From Shewanella indica (GTDB taxonomy: Bacteria > Pseudomonadota > Gammaproteobacteria > Enterobacterales > Shewanellaceae): 64,000 nt of DNA. Position 1 is the stretch's first letter. The number at the start of each line of letters is the position of its first letter. The stretch is from NCBI RefSeq assembly GCF_002836975.1, contig NZ_NIJK01000029.1:186001-250000 (forward strand), in the 5' to 3' direction. A program made the position numbers and the translations under genes. Below are positions 50,165 through 61,130 of this stretch, piece after piece. The notes under the pieces are model-generated. The model searched no databases, was not told the origin of the DNA, and worked only from the letters and a program-made list of their open reading frames with translations.

Positions 50165-50189
50165 CCGGCCGAAACTGGGTTCCGACCGG
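50165..50189 (-). terminator. hairpin downstream of fdhD
   Basis: CCGG-CGGAAC paired with GTTTCG-CCGG (with wobbles) around a three-base loop; a short TCTTTA follows on the minus strand. It separates fdhD from yedE. Confidence 0.5.
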
Positions 50190-50284
50190 CCATAAACAGT
50201 GTTTAACAACGATGATGAGCAGACAGTAGGCGCTGTGCTAAAGAAAGGGCGAACAAGTCCCGCGAGGACTTTGTCTTTACTTAC

Positions 50285-51121
50285 TTAAATGGCCTTGGCC
50301 AGGCGATCGCGGCTCAACCCCGTCAGTCTGTGACCATGGGTGTAGAGCGTCGCACGACCGTTGCGGCAAAAGCCCACCAGCGTGATGTTGCTCTTCTCGG
50401 CCAACTCCAACGCCAGTGAGGTCACGGCGGACATGGCAAAAAGAATCTGAATATTGGCACTGGCAGCCTTTTGCACCATCTCGAAACTGGCTCTGCTGGT
50501 CAATAAAACCGCGATTGGCCGCTCGGCATGTTTCTGTGAAAAGGCACCAATTAACTTATCCAGTGCTATATGTCTTCCAATATCTTCATAGGCATCAATA
50601 ATATGCCCATCATTATTTAAACCCATTGCAGCATGGGTGGCGCCAGTTAATTTAAAATGCTGTTGATTGTCCTTAACAAAATTCAAAGCAACCTTTAAAT
50701 TGTTGATATTAAACTCGGCACCATTATCAACTCGAATAACAGGTTTAACCGCTTCTTCAAGTTGGGCAACACCGCAAAGTCCACAACCGGTTCTACCGGC
50801 CATATTGCGTCTTTGTTGCTTTAATTCCATAAAACATCTTTGGGTTATCTCAATCTGAACCAGCACACCTTCTTCGGTATGCTCAAGTTCAATACCCTTG
50901 ATTTCATTTATATTTCTGACTATGCGCTCCGACAGGGTAAAGCCGATAGCAAAGGCTTCGAGATCCTGCGGACTGGCTAACATTACCGTGTGGGCAATGC
51001 CGTTATAGACCAGGGCGATTCTCACTTCGTTCGCTAAGTAGTCAGTTAATTCAGAAGCCTGCCCTTGTTCCATAAGGGTGACTTGTTTCTCGGTGACAAC
51101 GTCATGCGAATAATAATCCAT
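50285..51121 (-). CDS. fdhD: formate dehydrogenase accessory sulfurtransferase FdhD
   Basis: FdhD passes sulfur to the molybdenum cofactor of formate dehydrogenase so that it becomes active. It has 278 residues with the catalytic Cys pair in RTGCGLCG. The C-terminal half shows the conserved LTSRASFEMVQKA. It lies on the same strand as the fdn and sel genes, with selC in between. Confidence 0.96.
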   Translation of the reverse strand: MDYYSHDVVTEKQVTLMEQGQASELTDYLANEVRIALVYNGIAHTVMLASPQDLEAFAIGFTLSERIVRNINEIKGIELEHTEEGVLVQIEITQRCFMELKQQRRNMAGRTGCGLCGVAQLEEAVKPVIRVDNGAEFNINNLKVALNFVKDNQQHFKLTGATHAAMGLNNDGHIIDAYEDIGRHIALDKLIGAFSQKHAERPIAVLLTSRASFEMVQKAASANIQILFAMSAVTSLALELAEKSNITLVGFCRNGRATLYTHGHRLTGLSRDRLAKAI

Positions 51122-51217
51122 AAGTACCCTCTTAACCTATCTAAATAATAAAAATTTACAGACTTTAAAATAAAACAAGAGCTATATCACAAACTTATAA
51201 AGTAAATAAAAACAGGG

Positions 51218-51246
51218 TTGCTTCAACTGAATTCATTTTCTATTAT
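51218..51246 (+). promoter_or_regulatory. sigma-70 promoter of selC
   Basis: TTGCTT, 17 bases, then TATTAT, with the predicted start 7-10 bases later and the tRNA 5' end at 51263. The promoter overlaps the last codons of selB on the other strand. Confidence 0.65.
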
Positions 51247-53262
51247 CCTTGTGTCTTTCGATGGAAGAACGTCGTCTCCGGTGAGGCGTCCGGACTTCAA
51301 ATCCGGGTGGGGCTGCCAGCAGTCCCGGGTAGGTTCGACTCCTATGTTCTTCCGCCAATCTTCATGGGACCAGAAAAGTTCAGCGTCCCGGATCTCCCGA
51401 CTGTTACTGCGATATTTCCTGCGGGTAAAACCGCTGCGATCGAAAAACTCCAACAGTTGGATACTCACCTTGCGGCCAAGACCTATCATCGCCTTGAACT
51501 CGGCGGTTTCCAGTTGCCCCTTTAGCGCTAAATGACCACGAATAAGATCCGCGTAGTGGCACAACTTACTGCTGAGCAGGTATCTGTCTTTCACCACTGC
51601 GGTGATAAACCCTTGCTGCACCAACTGGAAGCACAGCGGCCGCAGTTCGCCCGGATCCAGCTCAAGATATTCGGCCATCTCAGTTACCCACACAGGGGTA
51701 TCTTGCTGCTCGAGCCAGGGAGATAAACGCTGCCAACAAGCTTCAGCTTGGGGATCCAAAGTCATTCTGTGTTGTGGCAACTGCAGTAAGGCGCCGCGCA
51801 GTACCATGCGGCGATCGCGACAGAGGCGCTCCAGGATCAAACTGGCAAGTGGCAAGGGGAACTTACTGTGACTCATACGCAGCAGGCGATTACGCCCCAA
51901 CCCCAATTGATCCGGGTGCTGCTGATGGTATTGCTCCAATAAGGACAAATAGTGCTGCTGCTCGGCCTCAAGCAGTTCAGGTGCCAACAGGAAGCCGCCG
52001 TGGCGGCTGAGTCCGGCTTCCTGAATGAGTCGGGTCAAACCGGCTTCAGTCAGTTGCCAACGCCAGGCCAAATCAGACACGGCCAAGGCCTGCTGTCTAC
52101 CCAGGTAAGCCAATGCGGCAGCCGGAGTTTCGGCATCGGCGAGACAGCCAATAAGAGCGAGCCGCTCTTCGGTGCGTTTCTTGCGATTGGGTACAGTCAG
52201 CGCCAGCACTCTGGCGGCACCCAGGGTGTGCTTGCCACTGGCGTGACGCAGTACTATGGGGTCGTCCTGACATAATAACAACGGCTTATCCAACACCAGC
52301 TCAGCCAGGCAGTAGCCGCGCTCATCAGCCTCGGTCAACTGGGATATGCGTCCCAGGGTATGCTCGGCGCCGTGGTGGCAATGTACGCTCTGCCAGTGAG
52401 TCACAGGTTCAAAGGCACGGATCTGCACCACAGGGCGACCACAGGCATCCGGCTGTGGCAAGCTGCTGAGCCAATCGCCGCGCTGCGGCGCTCTGTGGTT
52501 ATCGACACCACTGAGATTGAGGGCAACGCGGGTGCCCGGCAACGCCGTCTGCGACTCCTGTCCCTGGCAGTGAATGCCGCGGATCCTCAGCTTGTCTTTC
52601 TGACCCGAGCTGTAGAGGTTATCACCGACCTTGGCACTGCCACTGATCACTGTGCCAGTGACCACCCAACCGGCGCCCTTAACGCTGAATGCCCGATCCA
52701 GGGTCATGCGAAAGGCCTGCTGCGCGTCTGCTGCAATACAAGCCTTCTCAAGCTGCAGCTCGCTCGATGCCAGCGCCAGAATATGCTCTCTGAGCGAGTC
52801 GATCCCCTGGCCATTACTGGCCGAAACGCTAAAGACGCCGGAGGCCTTGAGGGCAAACTCGCAAAGCAGCGCCTCACTCTCTGCAACCACTTCATCGATG
52901 CGGGCCCGCTCCACCAGATCACTCTTGGTAAGCACCAGTGTCAGGCTCTTAAGCGGCAACATGGCTAAAATTTGCAGGTGTTCACGGGTCTGCGGCATCA
53001 CGCCGTCATCACAGGCCAGCACCAAGAGCGCGTGTCTGGCATGACTGACGCCCACCAACATGTTGTTGATAAACTTTTCATGACCCGGCACATCGATAAA
53101 GGCCAGCCGTTGTTCGTCGGCAAACGGCATAAAGGCATAACCCAGATCTATGGTCATGCCGCGGCGTTTCTCTTCCGGCAATCTGTCGGTATTTTGCCCT
53201 GTCAGGGCCCGAATCAGGCTGGTCTTGCCATGGTCTACATGGCCGGCAGTTACCAGGATCAC
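51223..53262 (-). CDS. selB: selenocysteine-specific elongation factor SelB
   Basis: SelB delivers Sec-tRNA to the ribosome at UGA codons marked by a SECIS hairpin. It has 679 residues: a GTPase domain ([25 protein letters not shown]), beta-barrel domains, and C-terminal winged helices that bind the SECIS RNA (near [22 protein letters not shown]). The last 45 codons run antisense through the whole selC gene, giving a tail such as [10 protein letters not shown] that is the complement of the tRNA. It overlaps selA by 4 bases. Confidence 0.96.
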   Translation of the reverse strand: MILVTAGHVDHGKTSLIRALTGQNTDRLPEEKRRGMTIDLGYAFMPFADEQRLAFIDVPGHEKFINNMLVGVSHARHALLVLACDDGVMPQTREHLQILAMLPLKSLTLVLTKSDLVERARIDEVVAESEALLCEFALKASGVFSVSASNGQGIDSLREHILALASSELQLEKACIAADAQQAFRMTLDRAFSVKGAGWVVTGTVISGSAKVGDNLYSSGQKDKLRIRGIHCQGQESQTALPGTRVALNLSGVDNHRAPQRGDWLSSLPQPDACGRPVVQIRAFEPVTHWQSVHCHHGAEHTLGRISQLTEADERGYCLAELVLDKPLLLCQDDPIVLRHASGKHTLGAARVLALTVPNRKKRTEERLALIGCLADAETPAAALAYLGRQQALAVSDLAWRWQLTEAGLTRLIQEAGLSRHGGFLLAPELLEAEQQHYLSLLEQYHQQHPDQLGLGRNRLLRMSHSKFPLPLASLILERLCRDRRMVLRGALLQLPQHRMTLDPQAEACWQRLSPWLEQQDTPVWVTEMAEYLELDPGELRPLCFQLVQQGFITAVVKDRYLLSSKLCHYADLIRGHLALKGQLETAEFKAMIGLGRKVSIQLLEFFDRSGFTRRKYRSNSREIRDAELFWSHEDWRKNIGVEPTRDCWQPHPDLKSGRLTGDDVLPSKDTRIIENEFS
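51263..51357 (+). tRNA. selC: tRNA-Sec (anticodon TCA)
   Basis: A 95-base tRNA with the long acceptor/T-arm and long extra arm of selenocysteine tRNAs. The anticodon TCA lies in GGACTTCAAATCC, and the 3' end is encoded CCGCCA. It differs from E. coli selC only by compensated stem changes. It sits inside selB on the opposite strand. Confidence 0.99.
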
Positions 53263-54692
53263 AGCGATACTCCCAGGGTGCTCAGCTCGGCCAGCAGCTC
53301 GGCTTCATCGTCTACCCCGCGCAGATCCAGCAGCAGTTGCTCATTACTGATCCGGCCGATCACCGGCCGCTCGGCCTGCTTGAAATGTTGCTCAAGCTCA
53401 ATCAGGCTAGCCCCCGGATTGGCGCTGAACGCCAGCGCCACCGAAGGCAGGAAGGTATCCGGCTGTGAGCCACTGCCCACCTGGGTGCGGCACTCCACCA
53501 GCTCCAGCTGATAGCCGGGGGCAAACAGGGGCTGCAACGCCTGGTGTAAACGACTGCCAAGCAGCTTGAGTTGCTGCTGACTGCGGCCGAACTTAGCCAT
53601 CATAGGCAGTTCAGTATCCAGGGTTTCCGGGTTGAGATAGTGGATCAGTGTGGCTTCCAGCGCCGCCAGAATCAGTTTGTCGCAGCGCAGCGCCCGCTTG
53701 AGCGGATGGCTTTGCAATTTATTGATAAGCGACTGTTTACCGACAATCAGCCCGGACTGAGGGCCACCGAGCAGCTTGTCGCCGGAGAAGCTCACCAAAT
53801 CGACCCCATCGGCCAGCATCGCCTGCGGAGTAGGTTCCTGCTTGAGCCCGAAGCGGCGCAAGTCGGTGAGCGAGCCACTGCCGAGATCCGAGATCAGCGA
53901 AATATCATGCTCGCGGCACAGGGTCGCCAGCCGCGACTCTTCCACCGAGGCGGTAAAGCCCTGAATATGGTAGTTACTGGTGTGCACCTTCATAATGGCG
54001 GCGGTGTTTTCGGTTATCGCCTGTTCGTAATCCCTGAGATGGGTTCGGTTGGTGCTGCCCACTTCTACCAGAGTAACCCCGGCCTGACGCATGATGTCGG
54101 GGATCCGGAAGGCGCCGCCTATCTCCACCAGCTCGCCGCGGGAAACTATCACCTCTTTACCTGTGGCCACCGCCGACAGCATCAACAGCACAGCGGCGGC
54201 ATTGTTGTTAACCACACAGCAGGCATCGGCGCCGGTGAGGCGGTGAATGAGTGAGCTGACGGCATTGTCTCTATGGCCGCGCTTGCCGGCCTGCAGCTCA
54301 AATTCCAGTGGGGTCGGGTAACGCATCACAGAAGTGACGGCCTCTATGGCCGCCTCGGACTGCTGCGCCCGTCCCAGGTTGGTGTGCAACAGGGTGCCGG
54401 TGAGGTTCCATACCGGCCGTAAACTATGGCGATAATCGCTGGACAGCTGATCAACCAAAATGCCATACAAGGCTTGGTGTGAGTGACACCAGTCGGGCAG
54501 GCGTTGCTCACGGCCTATCCCGGCTCTTGCCAGCCGAAGTTGTCCATCCAACGCCTGTTTGACGGCGGCCTTGCCAAAGCGGCTCAGCAGCGGAGCCAGC
54601 GCTGGCTCGGCCAGCAGGCTATCCATGGAAGGCAAAGCCCGATAGAGGTCTTTGAGGGTATCGGCAGTTTGGGTCATCATCTGTTTCATCAT
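53259..54692 (-). CDS. selA: L-seryl-tRNA(Sec) selenium transferase SelA
   Basis: SelA converts Ser-tRNA(Sec) to Sec-tRNA(Sec) with selenophosphate and pyridoxal phosphate. It has 477 residues with the PLP lysine in [12 protein letters not shown] and the N-terminal domain that holds tRNA(Sec). It begins 50 bases after fdhE and overlaps selB by 4 bases. A nearby start at MTQ is possible; selD is not in the window. Confidence 0.97.
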   Translation of the reverse strand: MMKQMMTQTADTLKDLYRALPSMDSLLAEPALAPLLSRFGKAAVKQALDGQLRLARAGIGREQRLPDWCHSHQALYGILVDQLSSDYRHSLRPVWNLTGTLLHTNLGRAQQSEAAIEAVTSVMRYPTPLEFELQAGKRGHRDNAVSSLIHRLTGADACCVVNNNAAAVLLMLSAVATGKEVIVSRGELVEIGGAFRIPDIMRQAGVTLVEVGSTNRTHLRDYEQAITENTAAIMKVHTSNYHIQGFTASVEESRLATLCREHDISLISDLGSGSLTDLRRFGLKQEPTPQAMLADGVDLVSFSGDKLLGGPQSGLIVGKQSLINKLQSHPLKRALRCDKLILAALEATLIHYLNPETLDTELPMMAKFGRSQQQLKLLGSRLHQALQPLFAPGYQLELVECRTQVGSGSQPDTFLPSVALAFSANPGASLIELEQHFKQAERPVIGRISNEQLLLDLRGVDDEAELLAELSTLGVSL

Positions 54693-54742
54693 TGACTGAA
54701 TAAAGGGAGGGCCTTAGCCCTCCCGGCTTTCTTACTAGCTGG

Positions 54743-55657
54743 TTACTCGCTGTCTTCCGTCTCGTGGGCCAGCAACAAAGGATTGACTGTGGTGGCACCA
54801 TAGCCTTTCTCGTTGAGCTGACTGTCGAGCATCAGGGTCGCCAAATCATCGGCGGCCACATCCATCAGCGGCGACTTTTCGAGGAACATCATCTTGGTAT
54901 AACCATGACAGGCCTCGCAGCTTTCGATGCGAACTTCGGCCTGATAGTCGTCCAAAGACCAGAGGGTCATCTCCTTGTCATGCCCGCAGCAAGTGCAATG
55001 GGCACGTATGAAGTGCCACTCGCTCTCACACAGGCTGCAATGCAGATAACGCAAACCGGCTCTGGGTTCATCGACTATCACGCTGGCAACCGGATGACTG
55101 CCACAAACCGGACACAGGCTCTGCTGTTTGACCTGGCGCTGATCCATGCGCTGAATAACTGCCGGCGCCCAGTGAGACCAATAAAGCCCCATGGCAGCCC
55201 ACAGAAACAGACTGAACCTGGCAGGCACTGCACTCAGGTTGCCCTGACGCAGCGCCTGCCCCCAGGCACTCAATTGCTCGGGGGCCTGTTGCATCAAAAG
55301 ACGCAGCACCCGGGCGACCGACTCATCCACCTGAGGCAGGAGTTCACTGAGCAGTTGCTGCAGCAAACTCTGCCAATAGCTGTCGGCACTGGGGCCCAAG
55401 TCTGCGAGGGGCAACCCCTCGGACTTGTCCCAGGCGGGAGGAAGACCGAAGTCTTCCTCCGCCGCCAGTTTGGCCTGTACGGCGACCAAACGGCGACACA
55501 GCTCCAGGTAATCAGCCAGCGGCGAGTCCTTGGCCAACACTTCCAGACGCTTGGCTCTGCGCAGATAAACGCTGACAGGATCGGCGGCTTTCAGTGGTTT
55601 GAGCTCCAGCGGCGACTCGCTGCCGGGGGCCAGGGGTATCTCGGCTGTTTGACTCAT
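54743..55657 (-). CDS. fdhE: formate dehydrogenase accessory protein FdhE
   Basis: FdhE helps assemble formate dehydrogenase in the cytoplasm. It has 304 residues. Four Cys pairs in the second half ([31 protein letters not shown]) form the rubredoxin-like metal sites. It starts at the base next to the fdnI stop. Confidence 0.95.
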   Translation of the reverse strand: MSQTAEIPLAPGSESPLELKPLKAADPVSVYLRRAKRLEVLAKDSPLADYLELCRRLVAVQAKLAAEEDFGLPPAWDKSEGLPLADLGPSADSYWQSLLQQLLSELLPQVDESVARVLRLLMQQAPEQLSAWGQALRQGNLSAVPARFSLFLWAAMGLYWSHWAPAVIQRMDQRQVKQQSLCPVCGSHPVASVIVDEPRAGLRYLHCSLCESEWHFIRAHCTCCGHDKEMTLWSLDDYQAEVRIESCEACHGYTKMMFLEKSPLMDVAADDLATLMLDSQLNEKGYGATTVNPLLLAHETEDSE

Positions 55658-56299
55658 TTAGTGTTTCTCCGCTTCCGAATCTTCTTCCAGCATTCTGGGG
55701 TGGTGCTTACGGCACCAGGCCTTGGAGACCTTGCCGTAGAGCATGCCCGCAACCGAACCTTCTACCCAGGTCGCCATCCAGAAGTGCACCATCACGAAAA
55801 TCAGCATGATGAGAGCACAGATGGCGTGCACCAGAATCGCCCAGCCAATGGTTGTGGCTGAGAAATAAGGTGCAAAATAGGGCTGCCACATGATGAAGCC
55901 AGTCACCGTCAGTCCGATGGAGGTCACCACGAAAGCACGGAACAGCACCTTTTGCCCAGGGTTGTAATGGCCGATTGGCGGGATCTTGTCCTCGTTCTCA
56001 AACATCACATCCTTGATGGACAGCATCCATTTCAGGTCGTTCTTCTCCCACTTGTTGTGATGGTAGTAACGCACCAACATCAACATCAGCGGCAGACACA
56101 TAAACAACCCGGCAATGGGGTGAACGAAGCGCGCCAATTGAGGCGTGCCCGCAATAGCCCCCATCCACTGGAAGGAAGGATAAAAGAACGAAAACCCGGT
56201 CAGAAAGGTGACCAAACCTGCCGCCACAATGAACCAGTGGCAGATGCGGTCAAACAGCTTATGACGCACTATCATCTCTTGCTTGTGATGCTTGCTCAT
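55658..56299 (-). CDS. fdnI: formate dehydrogenase cytochrome b556 subunit (gamma)
   Basis: A 213-residue membrane subunit that takes electrons from the FeS subunit and reduces quinone. Four hydrophobic helices with haem-ligand His residues are visible (for example HKLFDRICHWF and HPIAGLFM). It overlaps the FeS-subunit gene by 4 bases. Confidence 0.94.
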   Translation of the reverse strand: MSKHHKQEMIVRHKLFDRICHWFIVAAGLVTFLTGFSFFYPSFQWMGAIAGTPQLARFVHPIAGLFMCLPLMLMLVRYYHHNKWEKNDLKWMLSIKDVMFENEDKIPPIGHYNPGQKVLFRAFVVTSIGLTVTGFIMWQPYFAPYFSATTIGWAILVHAICALIMLIFVMVHFWMATWVEGSVAGMLYGKVSKAWCRKHHPRMLEEDSEAEKH

Positions 56300-57219
56300 T
56301 TGCCGTCCTCCTCTTTCTGAGCCGCTTGCTGATCTTCCTCAGGCGGCTGATAACCGGGTTGATCCTCTTCGACTATGTTGCGACCAACGGTGATCTTGTG
56401 CAGACAAGCCACAGCAGCTGTTGCCAGGATCCCCACAGTACCCAGAGGCTTGACCCAGTCCTGCCACAGAGTGACAGACAGTGGGATCTGTGGATCTTCC
56501 GGCATGTTGTAGCTTTCGGGCTGAGTGACATCGTGCAATATCATCATCATCGCTGTGCCACCCACACCTTCCGGGTTGTACAACCCAGCCTTGGCAAAGC
56601 CACGCTCTTTGAGCTCGGCCACCCGCTTGTCGGCATAGAACAACATGTCTTCACGAGTACCGAAGCGCAGTGCGCCTGTGGTACAGGTCTTGACGCAAGA
56701 AGGCTCCAGTCCGACTGCCAAGCGGTCGGAACACATGGTGCACTTGTAGGCCTTGTTATCCTTGGGGTCGATTTTGGGGATATCGAACGGACAGGCACTG
56801 GCGCAGTAACCGCAACCAACACACTTGTCTGAATCGAAATCCACTACCCCGTTGGCGTGCTGGATAATGGCGCCTGCGGTCGAACACGCCTTGAGACAGG
56901 CAGGATCGGCGCAGTGCATACAAGCTGAGTGAGTGAACTGCCAGCGCAACTTGTTGCGCTCGTCCATCACCTCGTTGTACTCCATCAAGGTCCAGACCTG
57001 GCCGGAGAGTTTCATCGGGTTTTGATAACTGCCCTCGAAACTGCCCACTTCTTCACGCAGATCGTTCCATTCGGAACACGCCACCTGACAGGCCTTACAA
57101 CCGTTACACTTGGTCGCATCAAACAGTTTTGCTACCTGCTTGATATCACCAATCCGAGTTTGCGATGCCGGCGTTGCCGCTGAGGTGCCTGAGCGTCGAA
57201 TAATATCTTGTGTTGCCAT
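56296..57219 (-). CDS. fdnH: formate dehydrogenase iron-sulfur subunit (beta)
   Basis: A 307-residue electron-transfer subunit with four Cys clusters for 4Fe-4S centres (CNGCKACQVACSEW, CMHCADPACLKAC, CVGCGYCASACPF, and CTMC-type) and a C-terminal membrane helix. It follows the catalytic gene by 2 bases. Confidence 0.96.
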   Translation of the reverse strand: MATQDIIRRSGTSAATPASQTRIGDIKQVAKLFDATKCNGCKACQVACSEWNDLREEVGSFEGSYQNPMKLSGQVWTLMEYNEVMDERNKLRWQFTHSACMHCADPACLKACSTAGAIIQHANGVVDFDSDKCVGCGYCASACPFDIPKIDPKDNKAYKCTMCSDRLAVGLEPSCVKTCTTGALRFGTREDMLFYADKRVAELKERGFAKAGLYNPEGVGGTAMMMILHDVTQPESYNMPEDPQIPLSVTLWQDWVKPLGTVGILATAAVACLHKITVGRNIVEEDQPGYQPPEEDQQAAQKEEDGK

Positions 57220-57221
57220 TA

Positions 57222-60200
57222 TCAGACCTCCGCCTTCTCAACGTTCACCAGGAACGCTTTGTACTCAGGAACACCCGTGTTGGCATCACCCATCTCTGTG
57301 GTCAGCACGTTACAGGTATATGCCTTCTTGGTGAGGGCGTTATGACTACCGTGACGTGGAATACCCAGGGTGTGTACCGTTTGACCATTGACTTGCAGTG
57401 GCTGCAAACGCTTGGTCACCAGAGCCTTGGTAAAGATGTGGCCACGCTTGGAGCTCACCTTCACCAAATCACCATTCTTGATGCCTTTTTCTGCCGCCAA
57501 CTGCTCGTTCATTTCCACAAAGGTCTCTGGCATGGAGATCGCCGCCAAACGGCAGTGAGTCGTCCAGAAGTTAAAGTGTTCTGTGAGCGAGTATGTGGTA
57601 CAGGCGTAAGGGAACTCCTCTTTGGTGCCTATGGTTTCTTTCACACCCTCAAACCAACGCAGCACTGGGCTGTGCACCACTTTCGGATGCAATGGGTTGG
57701 TCCCGATTGGTGATTCCACCGGCTCATAGTGCTCAGGGAACGGCCCTTCTTTCAGCAGCTTCAGGGCGAACAAACGGCCCACACCTTCTGCCTGCATGAT
57801 GAATGGGTGCGCGCTGTCTTGTGGATTGAGCTTGGCGTTGAAGTCAGGCACGTCTATGCCTTCCCACTTGCCATCTTTCCACTCGACTATGGTGCGTTTT
57901 GGATCCCAAGGCTTACCGTTGACATCACAAGAGGCGCGGTTGTAGAGCACCCGGCGGTTGGCAGGCCAAGCAAATGCCCATCCCGGGGTAACCCCCTTGC
58001 CGGATGGATCATGGTTGTCGCGGCGTGCCATCTGGTTGCCTTGCTCGGTCCAGGAACCGGCATAGATCCAACAGGCACAGGCGGTGCTGCCATCGTCCTT
58101 GAGTTCACTAAAGCTGCTCAGTTGACGGCCGGTGTTAACATCGTATCCGTTCAACTCTTTGGTCAGCTCCACCGAGCTTGGGTTATGCGGATCGGCATAG
58201 TCCCACTTGACCGCTTCCACAGGCTCAGGCAGTTTGCCGCCCTCTTCGCGATACAGCTTTTTCATCTCCAGCAAAATACCAGCCACAATCTCAGAGTCGG
58301 GCATGGATTCGCCGGGAGCATTGGCACCCTTGTAATGCCACTGCATCCAGCGACCCGAGTTGACGATGGAACCTTCTTCCTCGGCAAAACAGGTTGTGGG
58401 CAGACGGAACACTTCCGTTTGGATACTGGCGGTATCAACTTCGTTGTAATCCGGCTCATTTTGCCAGAAGGTCGCAGTTTCAGATGCCAAGTTATCAAGT
58501 ACAATCAAATACTTGAGCTTGCTCAACGCCTTAAGGTTCTTGTTGCGGTTTGGCATAGAGTTAATCGCGTTAACCCCCTGCACAATACAACCGTTGATCT
58601 GACCGCGATACATCATGTCGAGATAGCGGCCAAAGTCATACATCTGATCCCACTTAGGCAACCAGTCATAACCAAAGTCGTTTTCAGCTGTGGCATGCTT
58701 GCCCCAGAAGCCCTTCATTTGCGAGATAAAGAACTTGGGATAGTTTTGCCAATAGTTGGTCTGACCCGGACGCAACGGCTTAGGCGTATAGTGATCCAGA
58801 TAAGTCTGCAGATTGACGTCTTTATCATTGGGTAGCTTAAGGTAGCCCGGTAGGCTCTGACACAGCAGACCCATATCGGTAGAACCCTGAACGTTGGCGT
58901 GACCACGCAAGGCGTTAACCCCACCACCCAACTGGCCAATGTTACCCAACAGCAACTGCACCATCGCCATGGTACGAATGTTCTGCGCACCCTTACTGTG
59001 GTGAGTCCAGCCCAGGGCATACATAAAGGTCGCCGCCCTGTCTTTGGTGTAAGTGCTGCCAATCGCCTCACAGACCACTTGGTAGTCGTCTACCGGTGTC
59101 CCTGTAATGTTGCTGACAGTGGCAAAGTCGTAACGTTCTACGTGCTGTTTCAGCAGGTTCCACACACAACGAGGGTGCTCAAGGGATTCATCCACCTTGG
59201 CATAGCCGTTTTCGTCGAGTTGATAGAACCAGGATTCTTTATCGTAGTCGCCCTTCTCTTCATCAAAACCTGAGAACAGACCTTCGTGGAATTCAAAGTC
59301 TTCCCGCACCAGATAGCTGGCGTTGGTATAGGCCTTCACATAGTCGAAGTTGATCTGGTTGGTGGAGATCAGATAGCGGATCACACCCAGCAAGAACGCA
59401 ATGTCTGTGCCTGAGCGGATAGGAGCATAGTGATCGGCCAAAGCAGCACTACGGTTGAAACGAGGGTCAACCACAATCAATTTGGCATTGTTATGTTGCA
59501 TAGCTTCCGTGACCCAGCCGAAACCGACAGGGTGCGCTTCTGCAGCATTACCGCCCATAATGATCACTACATTAGAGTTCTTTATGTCGATCCAGTGGTT
59601 GGTCATGGCACCGCGCCCAAATGTTGGAGCAAGACTTGCTACCGTTGGGGAGTGTCAGTTACGTGCAATGGTATCGATGGCGACTAAGCCAAGAGAACGA
59701 GCAAACTTTTGAGTCGCAAAACCACTCTCGTTCGCCATACCGGATGAGGTCATCATCCCTGTAGTCAACCAACGGTTGACTGTTACGCCATCGGCGTTCT
59801 TCTCAATCAGGTTGGCATCACGATCGTCTTTCATCAAACGGGCAATACGCTTGTAAGCTTCGCCCCAACTGATACGCTTCCATTCATTGCTACCCGGAGC
59901 GCGATACTCAGGGTACTGCAGACGGTGCGGACTGTTAACATAGTCCACCAGGCCTGCGCCTTTAGGGCAGAGCGCCCCACGGTTTACCGGATGATCGGCA
60001 TCACCTTCAATATGAAAAATGGCATGTTCAGAGTTTTTGCCACCGCTGCCTTGGCTATACATAAGCAAGCCACAACCCACCGAGCAATACGGGCAGTTGT
60101 TGCGGGTCTCTTTAGCTCTGAGTAGTTTGAATTCCCGAACTGCGGCATAAGCCTTCTCGGACAACAACCCCAGCGCAGATATGGCTGAAGTTGCCGCCCC

Positions 60201-60236
60201 GGCAGCGCACAGTTTGAAAAACTGACGTCTGTTCAT
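57222..60236 (-). CDS. fdnG: formate dehydrogenase catalytic subunit, selenocysteine-containing, Tat-exported
   Basis: The molybdenum/tungsten bis-MGD enzyme oxidises formate to CO2 in the periplasm. The reading frame of 1004 residues is interrupted once by TGA (59655-59657), decoded as Sec194; this is the position of Sec196 in E. coli FdnG, and the codons after it (HSPTVASLAPTFGRGAMT) match. The Tat motif NRRQFFK is at the N-terminus. Cys48, Cys51, Cys55 and Cys90 bind a 4Fe-4S cluster. Automatic ORF calls split it into 59655-60236 and 57222-59606. It heads the fdn-fdhE-selA-selB operon. Confidence 0.97.
59626..59643 (-). promoter_or_regulatory. SECIS-type hairpin in fdnG
   Basis: GG(U)AGCAA and UUGCUCC pair around loop GUC with a bulged U, starting 11 bases after the Sec UGA. 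This is the bacterial SECIS layout recognised by SelB. Confidence 0.85.
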
Positions 60237-61064
60237 AGCGTCCTCACACTCTTGTCGTTATGAGTTTTGATGGGGGTCACCCCTTTCGGCGGCGACCTAC
60301 CGAGTGCAGTAAAATTAAAGACCACACTTCATGTAGGATTATCCTTAAAGACACTCAGGATAACAAATAATGACACGAGACCAAGATCACAAAGAGATAG
60401 CTATGACAACTTGAACTACAAAACAACACCAATCCAGAACTAAAACTCAAAAAATAAGCTTAAAATGGTTTATAACACCAAAACGAACAAAAAACACACC
60501 AAAAGACATTTTGTCCAAATGCATAGGTAAATTTTGTCCCAGCAATAAAAAAGGCTGGATGAATAGCCATTAACTGAGGTTCAATCGACGGGAAAGAGAA
60601 AAGGATAGTGCTAAAAAAGCCGACAACTAAGACAAGGGGAAATAACTGAATGAAGGAATATAACAGATAAAACAAAGTATTACATCAGTAACACCTTTAC
60701 ACTACCTGCAGTAGCCAACCGGGGGAGCAGAATAACCGTCATCAAGTCAAATTGACCCACCGCCTAAAAAACCATCAAACACTAAACGACAGATAAGCCA
60801 CTCACAAATGTAAAGATTGTCAATTTTTACCAAAAATATCCTGCCGCTATTGGCGAATCAGGCATAGCGGGCACTGACTTGAGACCAAAAGCGCATCTGT
60901 ACCTAATCAGGAAAGCATCTCAGTTAAGCGTCCATGACGCCGATAATATTGCTAAAGGCCTGGTCAGGTTCAAGGAGACGGAGCCAAACAAGCAATGGCC
61001 CGCTTTCGAGCTTCAAGCTATTACCACCAAAAGAGCCGCGACTATAGCTCGAGAGGCGCCAAGC
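60237..61064. other. upstream region of fdnG, no gene found
   Basis: About 830 bases, mostly AT-rich. Frames at 60460-60675 and 60879-61127 lack ribosome-binding sites or family resemblance. Promoter and regulator sites for the fdn operon are expected near 60300-60420. Confidence 0.5.
60376..60391. promoter_or_regulatory. possible CRP half-site pair upstream of fdnG
   Basis: CGAGA-N6-TCACA compares with the CRP consensus TGTGA-N6-TCACA: one half is perfect and the other matches 3 of 5. It is 140-155 bases before the start. Confidence 0.3.
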
Positions 61065-61094
61065 AAAAAGCCACTGCAGTTGCAGTGGCTTTTT
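61065..61094. terminator. terminator of ssb
   Basis: A perfect 14-bp stem (AAAAAGCCACTGCA with TGCAGTGGCTTTTT) around GT. It works in both directions. Confidence 0.95.
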
Positions 61095-61130
61095 CTGGTA
61101 TCAAGCACAAGTGCCTATCTCCAATAGACC

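Noticed and set aside
54764-55861. 365-codon frame opposite fdhE and fdnI
   Set aside because: Crosses two real genes and matches nothing.
57729-58835. 368-codon frame opposite fdnG
   Set aside because: Shadow of the catalytic subunit.
60460-60675. 71-codon hydrophobic minus-strand frame upstream of fdnG
   Set aside because: AT-rich DNA read in this frame gives Phe/Leu runs; no ribosome-binding site was seen.
60879-61127. 82-codon frame overlapping the ssb terminator
   Set aside because: It runs through a clear terminator hairpin and matches no family.
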